64,000 nt of DNA from Pseudonocardia endophytica. GTDB taxonomy: Bacteria > Actinomycetota > Actinomycetes > Mycobacteriales > Pseudonocardiaceae. A program made the translations under genes and the position numbers. The notes under the pieces were generated by a model. It made no database searches, was not told the origin of the DNA, and saw only the letters and a list, made by a program, of their open reading frames with translations. Shown here one piece after another: positions 8,693 through 16,868 of this stretch; position 1 is the first letter of the stretch, and each line of letters begins with the position of its first letter. Location: contig NZ_SMFZ01000001.1 of the NCBI RefSeq assembly GCF_004339565.1, positions 3,286,001 through 3,350,000 of the forward strand, in the 5' to 3' direction.

Positions 8693-8751
8693 TGGCGGTG
8701 GCGGTGGGATTTGAACCCACGGAGGGCGTGAACCCTCACGCGCTTTCGAGG
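8693..8751. repeat. Attachment-site repeat, right copy (within intact tRNA-Ser)
   Basis: These 59 bases equal 1529-1587. They cover the 3' part of the tRNA from the encoded CCA through the anticodon loop, so the gene remains whole after insertion. Confidence 0.93.
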
Positions 8752-8782
8752 CGCGCTCCTTCGGCCGCTCGGACACGCCACC
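8693..8782 (-). tRNA. tRNA-Ser (anticodon CGA)
   Basis: The minus strand folds as a 90-nt class II tRNA. The acceptor stem is GGTGGCG with CGCCACC, the D arm is TCC/GGA, and the anticodon stem-loop is CGCGC-CTCGAAA-GCGCG with anticodon CGA. A long variable arm, the T arm GTGGG-TTCAAAT-CCCAC, discriminator G and an encoded CCA follow. The long variable arm and G73 fit serine. It is the integration target of the element at its left. Confidence 0.95.
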
Positions 8783-8813
8783 GCCGACAAGGCTAACGGA
8801 CGGGGTACCCGCT

Positions 8814-9326
8814 TCACGGCCCGGGGGGCGCCCCGCGGTGTCCGTGCTCGTTCCGCACGCGCTCCTCTCGGTGATCAGCGAAGAACGACTCCATCAGCGC
8901 GGCCGCCTCCGGCGCGCACACCCCGCCGACGACCTCCGGACGATGCGTGAGTCGCCGGTCGCGCAGCACGTCCCACAGCGAGCCGGCCGCTCCGGTCTTC
9001 GGTTCCCACGCGCCGAACACGACGCGCGCGACCCGTGCCAGGCCGATCGCGCCGGCGCACATCGTGCAGGGTTCGACGGTCACGGCGAGTGTCGAGCCCT
9101 CCAGGCGCCACTCCCCCGCCGCGGCGGCCGCCGCGCGCAGCGCGAGCACCTCGGCGTGCGCGGTCGGGTCGCCGAGCGCCTCACGAGCGTTGCACGCCAC
9201 GGCGAGCTCCGTGCCGTCCGCGGCGAGCACGACGGCGCCGATCGGCACGTCCCCGGTGCGCGTCGCATCGCGGGCGACGTCCAGGGCGCGCCGGACGGCG
9301 GCCTCGTCGGCCGGTGTCGGGAGCAC
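8814..9326 (-). CDS. tadA: tRNA adenosine(34) deaminase TadA
   Basis: The 170-residue protein converts A34 to inosine in the tRNA-Arg(ACG) wobble position. It has the zinc deaminase motifs HAE at 57-59 and PCTMC at 86-90. GTG 9324-9326 is the likely start, five bases after the stop of the upstream gene, with which it forms an operon. The residues after about 155 (REERVRNEHGHRGAPPGP) are a disordered tail. The tadA partner gene and tRNA-Ser beside it match the usual actinobacterial arrangement, with tyrA also close by. Confidence 0.93.
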   Translation of the reverse strand: MLPTPADEAAVRRALDVARDATRTGDVPIGAVVLAADGTELAVACNAREALGDPTAHAEVLALRAAAAAAGEWRLEGSTLAVTVEPCTMCAGAIGLARVARVVFGAWEPKTGAAGSLWDVLRDRRLTHRPEVVGGVCAPEAAALMESFFADHREERVRNEHGHRGAPPGP

Positions 9327-9331
9327 TGCCG

Positions 9332-9847
9332 TCAGCGGCCGACGGCCTCGTCGAGCGGATCGGCGAACCCGAGACGGCGGGCGATCGTGTCCAGCTGCTC
9401 GTCCGGCCAGAGCTCGAGGTCCCCGACGAGGATCTCCAGCTCGTCGGCCGCCATGCCGAAGTCGGACAGGATCCCCATGTCGCCTTCCGGCCATGGGTCG
9501 TCCAGCGCGTCGTCGTCCGGGGGCAGCTCGACCCGCAGCAGGTCCAGCACGTCCGCCGCCACGTCGTAGTCCAGCGCGGCCACCGCGTCGGAGATCAGCA
9601 GCCGGACGCCGCCGGGCGCGGGGCGCAGCAGGACGAAGAACTCGTCGTCGACGTCCAGCAGCCCGATCACGGCACCGGGTGATCGCAGCCCGCGCAGCGC
9701 CGTGATGGCCGCGTCCAGGTCGACGAGTGCCTCCGGATCCATCCGGACACAGCGCCACCTTCCCTCCTCCCGGATCGCGGCGACCGCGAATCCGGGCAGG
9801 GCGGCGTCACGCGTATCCCGCGCGGCCTCGACGCTCTGCGTTGGCAC
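9332..9847 (-). CDS. tRNA adenosine deaminase-associated protein
   Basis: The acidic protein of about 171 residues directly precedes tadA in the same direction with a five-base gap. It matches the actinobacterial family annotated as tadA-associated (FAVAAIREEGRWRCVRMDP early, then an Asp/Glu-rich second half ending DPLDEAVGR). Its role is not established; a helper or regulator of TadA is inferred from the constant pairing. GTG 9847 and GTG 9856 are both possible starts and neither has a strong ribosome site. Confidence 0.8.
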   Translation of the reverse strand: MPTQSVEAARDTRDAALPGFAVAAIREEGRWRCVRMDPEALVDLDAAITALRGLRSPGAVIGLLDVDDEFFVLLRPAPGGVRLLISDAVAALDYDVAADVLDLLRVELPPDDDALDDPWPEGDMGILSDFGMAADELEILVGDLELWPDEQLDTIARRLGFADPLDEAVGR

Positions 9848-9870
9848 GTGCTCCACGGTACGCACACGGG

Positions 9871-9914
9871 GCAGTGTGGTCCACGCCACAACCGGGTATT
9901 GCCGGTCACACTGC
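9871..9914. promoter_or_regulatory. Inverted repeat in the divergent tadA/amidohydrolase gap
   Basis: GCAGTGTG (9871-9878) and CACACTGC (9907-9914) form an 8-bp inverted repeat, 28 bp apart, between the two divergent start codons. It could be an operator; that is a guess from position alone. Confidence 0.3.
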
Positions 9915-9926
9915 ACCATCGTCGCC

Positions 9927-11150
9927 ATGGCGATCTCCGAAGCGGCCCTCGACGCCGTCCCCGGCGACCTCCTGACGCGCGCGCGGGCACTCCAACCGGC
10001 CACCGTCCGGCTCCGCCGTGCGCTGCACCGCCGTCCGGAGGTCGGGATGGACCTGCCGCGCACCCAGGACCAGATCGTGCGCGCGTTGTCCGACCTCCCG
10101 GTCACGCTCCACCGGGGACGGTCCTGCAGCTCGGTCGTCGGCGTGCTGGAGGGCGACCGGCCCGGCCCGACGGTGCTGCTGCGCGGCGACATGGACGCGC
10201 TCCCGCTGACCGAGGACACCGGGCTCGCGTTCCGGTCCGAGGTGGACGGCGCCATGCACGCCTGCGGGCACGACACGCACGTCGCGATGCTGGCCTCCGC
10301 CGCGCGGCTGCTCGCCGAGGACCGCGAGCAGCTGGCCGGGCGCGTGCTGCTGATGTTCCAGCCGGGCGAGGAGGGGTTCCACGGAGCCAGGGCGATGCTC
10401 GACGACGGCCTGCTCGAGACGGAGGCGGGCGTCCCGGAAGCGGCGTTCGCGCTGCACGTCAGCGCCACCACCCCGTCCGGAGAGCTGCACCACCGGCCAG
10501 GGCCGATGATGGCCGCGGCCGACGTCCTGCGCGTCCGCGTGACCGGGCGGGGCGGGCACGCGTCGGCCCCGCAGAACGCGCTCGACCCGGTCCCGGCCGC
10601 GGCGGCGATGGTCGGTGCGCTGCAGACGGCCGTGACCCGGCGGGTGGCCCCGCACGACCAGGCCGTCCTGACCGTCTCGCGCATCACCGCGGGCACCACC
10701 GACAACGTGATCCCGGAGACGGCGGAGCTCGAGGGCACGATGCGAACGCTGTCCGAGCCGGTACGGGCGTTGCTGCGCACCGAGATCACGCGGGTCTGCG
10801 AGCACACCGCGCTCGCACACGGCTGCACGGCCGAGGTCACGATCGTCCCGGGCTACCCCGTCACCGTGAACGACGACGGCGCGTCGGCCGACCTGGCCCG
10901 CGTCGGTGCCCGGGTGCTCGGGGCCGCGCGGTGCGTGGACATGCCGAGCCCGCTGATGGGGGCCGAGGACTTCGCCTACGTGCTCGGCCGGGTCCCCGGC
11001 GCGCTCGCGTTCGTCGGGGCGCGCCCGGACGGCCTCGACCCGGACACGGCGCCGCCGAACCACTCCAACCGCGTCGTGTTCGACGAGTCCGCGATGGCGT
11101 CCGGAGTCGCGGTGCACGTCGGGATCGCGCGTGCGGTGCTGGCGCGATGA
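9927..11150 (+). CDS. M20-family amidohydrolase
   Basis: The 407-residue metal-dependent hydrolase belongs to the M20 amidohydrolase branch that removes acyl groups from amino acids, hippurate or indole-acetyl conjugates. Metal-binding motifs are HACGHDTH (111-118) and the general-base pair E148-E149 in QPGEEG. The dimerisation domain includes GRGGHASAPQ near residue 210. The start ATG 9927 follows the divergent gap. The last codon overlaps the next start (ATGA at 11147-11150), so it is co-translated with an amidase. The pair suggests breakdown of an amide-linked nutrient; the substrate is unknown. Confidence 0.9.
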   Translation: MAISEAALDAVPGDLLTRARALQPATVRLRRALHRRPEVGMDLPRTQDQIVRALSDLPVTLHRGRSCSSVVGVLEGDRPGPTVLLRGDMDALPLTEDTGLAFRSEVDGAMHACGHDTHVAMLASAARLLAEDREQLAGRVLLMFQPGEEGFHGARAMLDDGLLETEAGVPEAAFALHVSATTPSGELHHRPGPMMAAADVLRVRVTGRGGHASAPQNALDPVPAAAAMVGALQTAVTRRVAPHDQAVLTVSRITAGTTDNVIPETAELEGTMRTLSEPVRALLRTEITRVCEHTALAHGCTAEVTIVPGYPVTVNDDGASADLARVGARVLGAARCVDMPSPLMGAEDFAYVLGRVPGALAFVGARPDGLDPDTAPPNHSNRVVFDESAMASGVAVHVGIARAVLAR

Positions 11151-12448
11151 TCTCCCTGACCTCGCTGGTGCACGACCTGCGCGCCAAGCGGATCACGCCG
11201 GTCGAGCACGTCGAGGACGTGCTGGAGCGTCTGGCGGGCGACCGGTGCAACGCCGTGATCGAGCTGGACGCGGACCGGGCGCTGCGCCGCGCGGCCGAGC
11301 TGACGGCGGCACCGGAGCCGGTCGGCCCGCTGCACGGCGTCGCCGTCGGGATCAAGGACCTGATCGACGTCGCCGGCCTGCCGACCCGCTGCGGCTCGGC
11401 GATCCTGCGCGACGCCCCACCCGCAGGAGTGGACGCGCCGGTCGTCGCCCGGCTGCGGGCGGCGGGCGCCGTGATCGTCGGCAAGCTGCACACGCACGAG
11501 TTCGCCTACGGACCGATCGGCGACACGGCGGCGACCGGGCCGGCCCACAACCCGCACGACCTCACCCGGATCACCGGCGGCTCGTCGTCCGGGTCCGCGG
11601 CGGCCGTCGCGGCCGGGCACCTGGCGTTGGCGATCGGCACGGACACCGGGGCGAGCGTCCGCACCCCGGCCGCGCTCTGCGGGGTCGTCGGGTTCAAGCC
11701 GCGACGGGGTGTTCTCCCCGGAGAGGGCGTGTTCCCGCTGGCCGAGTCGTTCGACACGGTCGGGCTGCTGGCCGCGGACGCCGCGTCGGTCTCCTACGCA
11801 TGGGACGCGGTACGAGGGCGCGCACCGGGCGGGTGGCGCCCGGCCGGTACGGGTCTGCACGGGCTGCGGGTCGGACTCCCGGACGATCCGTACTGGACCG
11901 CAGCGGATCCGGTGCTCGCGGACGCCGCCGGCGCGGCCGCCCGCGACCTGGAACGGGCCGGCGCCGAGATCGTCGCGGTGTCCACACCGGACGTCGCGGA
12001 GCTGGCGGCGACGTACCCGGTGATCGCCGGGGCGGAGGCCTACGCGACACACCGGGAGTGGTTCACGACCCGGCGCGACGAGTACCAGCAGGCCACCGGG
12101 CAGCGCCTGGCCGAGCAGGCCGACGCCCCCGCGCACCGCTACGTGGACGCGCAGCGCACCCGTCGTCGGCTCGGCGACCGCATGATCGCCCACGTCGGGG
12201 CGACCGCCGACCTGTTGCTCACCCCCACGACGCGCCTGCGCGCCACACCGATCGGTGTGTCCGAGGTGGACGGTCTCGGTGTCCGTCCCGCGATGCTGGG
12301 GCTGACCAGCCCGTTCAACGTGACCGACCGGCCCGCCGTGTCGGTCCCGGTCCCGGTTCCCGGGCTGCCGGCGGGCGTCCAGCTGGCCGGGATCACGGTC
12401 GGCGAGGACGCGGTGCTGGCCGCGGCGGCCGCCGTCGGAACGTCGTGA
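11147..12448 (+). CDS. Amidase-signature-family amidase
   Basis: The 433-residue protein has the Ser-cisSer-Lys triad of the amidase signature family: K70 in VGIKDLIDVAG, the GGSSSGS block at 144-150, and S170 in GTDTGAS. These enzymes hydrolyse linear amides to acid and ammonia in the cytoplasm. It overlaps the M20 hydrolase upstream by four bases, and its TGA overlaps the GTG of the next gene. It is not GatA, because no gatB or gatC lies nearby and the length is short. Confidence 0.9.
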   Translation: MISLTSLVHDLRAKRITPVEHVEDVLERLAGDRCNAVIELDADRALRRAAELTAAPEPVGPLHGVAVGIKDLIDVAGLPTRCGSAILRDAPPAGVDAPVVARLRAAGAVIVGKLHTHEFAYGPIGDTAATGPAHNPHDLTRITGGSSSGSAAAVAAGHLALAIGTDTGASVRTPAALCGVVGFKPRRGVLPGEGVFPLAESFDTVGLLAADAASVSYAWDAVRGRAPGGWRPAGTGLHGLRVGLPDDPYWTAADPVLADAAGAAARDLERAGAEIVAVSTPDVAELAATYPVIAGAEAYATHREWFTTRRDEYQQATGQRLAEQADAPAHRYVDAQRTRRRLGDRMIAHVGATADLLLTPTTRLRATPIGVSEVDGLGVRPAMLGLTSPFNVTDRPAVSVPVPVPGLPAGVQLAGITVGEDAVLAAAAAVGTS

Positions 12449-13020
12449 TCCTGCCGACGGACGTTGCCCGCGGCGTCGCCGAGGGCCGGGTCACGCACGT
12501 GTTCCGCCGCTGGAAGCAAGCCCGTGTGCGGGCCGGGAGCACCGTGGTCACGGCGGCGGGCGTCGTCGAGATCACCGGCGTGGCGCAGGTGGAGACGATC
12601 ACCGACGACGACGCGCGCGGTGCCGGGGCGTCCGATGCGGACGCCGTGCGGACGGCGTTCCGGGGCACCGACGAGGACCCGGTGTTCCGGATCGACCTGC
12701 GCTTCGTCGGCGCCGACCCGCGGGACGCGCTGAGCGCGACGCTCGATCCGTCCGAGGTGGACACGATCACCGCGAAGCTGGACCGCCTGGACCGGGCCGG
12801 CTCGCACGGCGCGTGGACGCGCACGACGCTGGAGGCCGTCGTCGCACATCCCGGGCTGCGGGCGGCCGACCTGGCCGCGCTGCTCGGCCGCGACCGGGAC
12901 CCGTTCAAGCTCGACGTCCGCAAGCTGAAGAACCTGGGGCTGACGCACAGCCTTGAGGTCGGCTACCGGATCTCCCCGCGCGGCGCGGCGTACCTGGCCG
13001 CGACGGACCGGCGCCGTTGA
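12445..13020 (+). CDS. ASCH-like domain protein with C-terminal winged-helix-like region
   Basis: The 191-residue protein starts at GTG 12445, overlapping the amidase stop. The N-terminal half (GRVTHVFRRWKQARVRAGST, then VVEITGV) resembles the PUA-like ASCH fold, which binds RNA or nucleotides. The second half (PGLRAADLAALLGRD, FKLDVRKLKNLGLTHSLEVGYRISPRG) reads like a winged-helix module. Similar actinobacterial proteins have no assigned function. Coupling to the amidase suggests co-expression only. Confidence 0.7.
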   Translation: MILPTDVARGVAEGRVTHVFRRWKQARVRAGSTVVTAAGVVEITGVAQVETITDDDARGAGASDADAVRTAFRGTDEDPVFRIDLRFVGADPRDALSATLDPSEVDTITAKLDRLDRAGSHGAWTRTTLEAVVAHPGLRAADLAALLGRDRDPFKLDVRKLKNLGLTHSLEVGYRISPRGAAYLAATDRRR

Positions 13021-13170
13021 CGCCCGGCAGGTGAGCGGTGGTCTCGATCAGGACGCCGGAGCTGTCCGATCACGCTCCGACCGCTCTCCCGTCCTGGTCG
13101 ACGGCGGTCCGGCTCCGGTGATCATGCGCTGCCGGTGGGTGACGAACCGGTCCGCTCTACCCTCGACGCC

Positions 13171-14121
13171 ATGCGAGCGGTGTGCGTACTCGGGACCGGG
13201 CTGATCGGCGGGTCCCTGCTGCGGGCCGCGGCCCGCGCGGGCCGGACGGCGTGGGGCACGGCGGCGTCGGACACCACGGCGGCGGCCGCCGTCGCCGACG
13301 GGTTCGACGTCACGACCGACACCGACACGGCCCTGCGCCGCGCCGCGGATGCGGACGCCCTGGTGGTGATCGCGGTGCCGCTGACCGCGCTGGAGGGCAC
13401 GCTCGCCCGGATCGACGCCGTCGCGCCGCAGTGTCGGCTGACCGATGCGATCAGCGTCAAGGTCGCCGTGGCCGACGCCGTCGCGGAACTCGCCCCGCAG
13501 GCCCGCTACGTCGGCGGGCACCCGATGGCGGGCACGGCCGAGTCCGGCTGGGCCGCGGGCGGTCCGGACCTGTTCGACGGCGCCGCCTGGGTGGTCACCG
13601 CCGACGACGGCCTGGATCTCGACGTCTGGCGCGACGTCGCGGAGCTCGCCTGGGAGTGCGGCTCCCGGGTGGTCCCGGCGGCCGCCGACGAGCACGACAT
13701 GGCCGTCGCCCGGATCTCGCACCTCCCGCACCTGCTCGCCGCCGTGCTCGCCTCCGTCGGCGCCGGCGAGCAGGGCGACGACCTGGCGCTCTCGCTCGCG
13801 GCCGGATCGTTCGCGGACGGCACCCGGGTCGCCGGGACGCGCCCGGAGCTGGTGCTCGCGATGTGCGAGGGGAACCGTTCCGCGCTGCTGGCCGCCGTCG
13901 ACGACGCGCTGGGCCGCCTCGGCGCGATGCGCGGCGCGCTGGCGTCCACCGGTGGATTGTCCGCCACCGTGCAGGGCGGCTACCAGGGCCGTCAGCGGTG
14001 GGCCGCGACCCGCGACCCGCTCGCCCTCGGCGTCGCGCTGGACGGCGACCCGGACGTGGTACTGGCCGAGCTGCGCGAGCTCGGGCGGCGCGGGGACGTG
14101 CTGGAGCCCTGGAAGGCCTGA
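13171..14121 (+). CDS. tyrA: Prephenate dehydrogenase
   Basis: The 316-residue protein has the N-terminal NAD(P) motif GTGLIGGS (7-14) and the prephenate dehydrogenase signature VGGHPMAGTAESG around residue 112, with a second helical domain for dimerisation. It oxidises prephenate to 4-hydroxyphenylpyruvate in tyrosine synthesis. The start ATG 13171 fits the Rossmann N-terminus; an upstream frame to 13135 lacks conservation. tyrA near tadA is a common actinobacterial neighbourhood. Confidence 0.92.
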   Translation: MRAVCVLGTGLIGGSLLRAAARAGRTAWGTAASDTTAAAAVADGFDVTTDTDTALRRAADADALVVIAVPLTALEGTLARIDAVAPQCRLTDAISVKVAVADAVAELAPQARYVGGHPMAGTAESGWAAGGPDLFDGAAWVVTADDGLDLDVWRDVAELAWECGSRVVPAAADEHDMAVARISHLPHLLAAVLASVGAGEQGDDLALSLAAGSFADGTRVAGTRPELVLAMCEGNRSALLAAVDDALGRLGAMRGALASTGGLSATVQGGYQGRQRWAATRDPLALGVALDGDPDVVLAELRELGRRGDVLEPWKA

Positions 14122-14285
14122 GCTGGTGCCGTGTCGCGGAACGTTGGTGCCGGAATCGGCGGATCCAGGCGTTCGCAGGCAAGGCGCCGCCCGCAGCTCA
14201 TACCGGGCGTCTTCGCAAGGGCGGCAACGCCGTCTGCGGGCGCCTGGGCCTCCGAGTTCGGTGCTGAACGTTCTGCGGCGCGGCA

Positions 14286-14855
14286 CTAGACCCGGAGCGC
14301 GATGCCCGGGTAGTCGACGACCATCCCGTCGGGGTCGACGGTGATCTCGGCGGCGAAGTCGCCCGCGGAGAACCCGACGACGGCCGGCTCGGAGAGCGAG
14401 ACGGTGCGGTAGGTCTGCTCGGTGACCTCGACGGTCAGCTCCGGCAGTGCGAGGAACACCATCGGCACGGTGTGCTCGGAGGACTCCCGGTGCAGGTCGA
14501 GCCTGCGGATCGGCAGCGCGTTGAAGACCGGGCTGAACGCGAGGTCGACGTCGAGCGCATCGCCGGCGTCGATCCGGGAGGCACCGGAACCCTCGTCGGC
14601 GAGCCAGACGCCGTCCTCGTTGCGGGTGATCGTGAGCTGCCGCTCGCGGTCCTCCCCCGCCGCGTCCACGACGAGCCGCTCCAGCGCGCCGGACGTGCCG
14701 ACGACCAGGCGGTAGGAGGCGGTGAACACGCCGTTGTCGGTGGTGCGCACCATGCGGCCGACCGCGCGCATCCCGCCGCCGCCGAGCACGACGCGAGCCG
14801 CCTCCAGACCGGGTCCGGCCGGGTCGTCCGAGCGCCAGGTGGTCATCGTCGCCAT
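14286..14855 (-). CDS. Putative glycolipid-binding domain protein
   Basis: The 189-residue protein matches the family annotated as putative glycolipid-binding (MTTWRSDDPAGPGLEAARV start; FSPVFNALPIRRL and YPGIALRV near the end). It appears to be a beta-rich soluble protein with no signal peptide. The function is unproven. It runs in the same direction as, and 28 bp after, the DNA ligase gene. Confidence 0.75.
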   Translation of the reverse strand: MATMTTWRSDDPAGPGLEAARVVLGGGGMRAVGRMVRTTDNGVFTASYRLVVGTSGALERLVVDAAGEDRERQLTITRNEDGVWLADEGSGASRIDAGDALDVDLAFSPVFNALPIRRLDLHRESSEHTVPMVFLALPELTVEVTEQTYRTVSLSEPAVVGFSAGDFAAEITVDPDGMVVDYPGIALRV

Positions 14856-14883
14856 GCGACCAGCCTGTCATGTGCCCCCGTGC

Positions 14884-15810
14884 TCACCCGTCCCGGACGA
14901 CCTCGCCGGGGTCGACGTCGTCGCGCACGCCGCGGAACACCGGGGCCCGCAGCCGGTCCCCCGCCGTCCATCCGGTGTGCGCGATCTCGACGACCGTCTC
15001 CGGCACGCACCAGCGCGCCCCCGCCGCGTCGACACGCGGGACGACCTGCGCGAACGGCGACTCCGCCGACGACAGCGGGGCCAGGCGCTCGGCGAGCACC
15101 TGCTGCACGGCGTCCCCGGCCAGGCCGGAACCGGCACGTCCGGCGAACACGAGGTCGTCGCCGTCGTAGACACCGAGCAGGAGCGCTCCGATCCGGTTGC
15201 CGGACGTGCGCTCCGGGCGCCAGCCGCCGACCACACAGCTCTGCGACTGCCGGTGCGTGATCTTCACCCAGGACGGGCTGCGCCTGCCCGGCCGGTACGG
15301 GCCGTCCTCCCGCTTCGCGACGACGCCCTCCATCCCGCGCCGGCCCGTCACGTCGAGCAGCGCGGCGCCGTCCGGATAGAGCGGGGAGAACGCGACCGGG
15401 TCCAGCCCGGAGACGTCGAGACGTTCCAGCGTGGCCCGTCGCTCGGACAGCGGCCGGTCGAGCAGCTCGACGCCGTAGAGGCGCAGGACGTCGAACACCA
15501 TGTACGTCACGGGGCGCGCGGCGGCGACGGCGGGCGTGACTGCCGTGTGCATCCGGTGCGCCAGCGCCGCGAAGCTGGGGACGCCACCCTCGAGCAGCAC
15601 GACCTCGCCGTCGAGCAGCACGTCCGGCGCCAGGTCGGCCAGACCGGCCAGCTCGGGGAAGTTCGCCGTGACGTCGCGCCCGGTGCGGGTGGACAGCCGC
15701 AGACGGCCGTCGGCGACGTCGGCCAGCACGCGCATGCCGTCCCACTTGACCTCGAACACCCATCCCGGACCGGTCGGGAGGTCTCCGGGACTGGCGAGCA
15801 TGGGCAACAC
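14884..15810 (-). CDS. ATP-dependent DNA ligase (LigC-like, NHEJ-associated)
   Basis: The 308-residue enzyme has the nucleotidyltransferase motif I EVKWDGMR (K about 22), motif III LDGEVVLLEGG, motif IV GMEGVVAKR and motif V SWVKIT, followed by an OB-fold. It lacks polymerase or nuclease domains, so it is the short stand-alone type related to mycobacterial LigC rather than LigD. It is divergent from ku with an 18-bp gap, so the two share a promoter region and probably act together in end joining. Confidence 0.9.
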   Translation of the reverse strand: MLPMLASPGDLPTGPGWVFEVKWDGMRVLADVADGRLRLSTRTGRDVTANFPELAGLADLAPDVLLDGEVVLLEGGVPSFAALAHRMHTAVTPAVAAARPVTYMVFDVLRLYGVELLDRPLSERRATLERLDVSGLDPVAFSPLYPDGAALLDVTGRRGMEGVVAKREDGPYRPGRRSPSWVKITHRQSQSCVVGGWRPERTSGNRIGALLLGVYDGDDLVFAGRAGSGLAGDAVQQVLAERLAPLSSAESPFAQVVPRVDAAGARWCVPETVVEIAHTGWTAGDRLRAPVFRGVRDDVDPGEVVRDG

Positions 15811-15827
15811 GCCGTCATGCTGTCACC

Positions 15828-16862
15828 ATGCGTGCAATCTGGAGCGGCGCCGTGTCGTTCGGGCTGGTCAGTGTCCCGATCAAGGTGTACTCCGCGACGA
15901 CGAACCACGACGTGCGGTTCCACCAGGTGCACGGCGCCGACGGCGGCCGGATCCGGTACCGCCGGACGTGCGAGGTCTGTGACGAGGTCGTCGAGTACGC
16001 CGACATCGTCAAGGGCTACGACACGCCGGAGGGCGAGCTGATCACGCTCGACGACAACGACCTCAACTCGCTGCCGGTCTCCACCGGCCACGAGATCGAC
16101 GTCATCGAGTTCGTGCCGTCGGACCAGATCGACCCGTTGCTGTTCGACAAGAGCTACTACCTCGAGCCGGAGACGAAGGCCGCCAAGCCCTACGCGCTGC
16201 TGCGCGAGGCGCTGAACGAGACCGACCGGATGGCCGTCGTCAAGGTCGCGCTGCGCCAGCGCGAGACGATCGCGCTGTTGCGGGTGCGCGGCAAGGCGAT
16301 CGTTCTGCAGACGATGCTCTGGCCGGACGAGGTCCGCGAGCCCGACTTCGACATCCTGGAGACCGACGTCGAGCTGCGCCCGCAGGAGCTGCAGATGGCG
16401 TCGTCGCTGGTCGAGAGCATGGGTGCGGACTTCAACGCGGACGACTTCCACGACGACTACCGGGACGCCGTCGTCGAGCTCATCGAGTCCAAGAAGGAGC
16501 ACGGCGACGCCCGCCCGGCCCCGGCCGCGGACAAGCGCGACGACGGAGCCGACTCGATGAGCGACCTGCTCTCCGCGCTGCAGGCCAGCGTGGACGCAGC
16601 ACGGTCGTCCGGCGGGAGCAAGGGGAGGTCGAGCGGCTCGTCGTCCTCGAGCTCGTCGGGCAAGTCCTCGGATTCCGGCTCCGAGGACAGCGGTTCGAGC
16701 AGTGGTTCGAGCAGTGGTTCGAGCAGTGGTTCGAGCACCCGCAAGCGCAGCACGAGCACGAGCCGCTCGACGTCGAAGAAGACCGGGAGCGACGACAAGG
16801 CCACCGGCACCGATGGCGCGAAGACCACGACCCGCAAGCGGTCGACCCGCAAGACCGCCTGA
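15828..16862 (+). CDS. ku: Ku protein of bacterial non-homologous end joining
   Basis: The 344-residue protein starts MRAIWSGAVSFGLVSVPIKV, the typical bacterial Ku opening, with the beta-barrel DNA-clamp domain to about residue 250. It binds double-strand ends and recruits ligase. The C-terminal 90 residues are low complexity: Ser/Gly runs, then Lys/Arg-rich segments (TRKRSTSTSRSTSKK). Extended basic tails of actinobacterial Ku proteins bind DNA. A 12-bp tandem repeat lies in the tail. Confidence 0.95.
   Translation: MRAIWSGAVSFGLVSVPIKVYSATTNHDVRFHQVHGADGGRIRYRRTCEVCDEVVEYADIVKGYDTPEGELITLDDNDLNSLPVSTGHEIDVIEFVPSDQIDPLLFDKSYYLEPETKAAKPYALLREALNETDRMAVVKVALRQRETIALLRVRGKAIVLQTMLWPDEVREPDFDILETDVELRPQELQMASSLVESMGADFNADDFHDDYRDAVVELIESKKEHGDARPAPAADKRDDGADSMSDLLSALQASVDAARSSGGSKGRSSGSSSSSSSGKSSDSGSEDSGSSSGSSSGSSSGSSTRKRSTSTSRSTSKKTGSDDKATGTDGAKTTTRKRSTRKTA
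16691..16738 (+). repeat. 12-bp tandem repeat in the Ku tail
   Basis: Four near-identical copies of TGGTTCGAGCAG encode repeated Ser-Ser-Gly-Ser units. Copy number could vary between strains without shifting the frame. Confidence 0.85.
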
Positions 16863-16868
16863 GGGCTC

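Larger units (their letters stand above)
1529..8751. mobile_element. Integrated element in tRNA-Ser(CGA), about 7.2 kb, apparently immobile
   Basis: The element is bounded by the 59-bp direct repeats at 1529-1587 and 8693-8751, with 14-bp repeats just inside both ends. Its cargo is a broken rolling-circle-type initiator gene, an HsdR-N-type nuclease, an AT-richer OLD-like ATPase, a frameshifted methyltransferase remnant and a small membrane protein. Outside it, tadA follows tRNA-Ser on the right and a Mo-hydroxylase gene lies on the left. Initiator plus tRNA target resembles actinomycete integrative and conjugative elements or small integrative plasmids. No integrase, excisionase or transfer gene is visible, so it looks like a remnant that kept defence-type cargo. 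Confidence 0.85.

Noticed and set aside
16691..16738. Tandem repeats as a CRISPR-like array
   Set aside because: The 12-bp units are contiguous without spacers and encode the Ku tail. No CRISPR array or cas gene was seen in the window.
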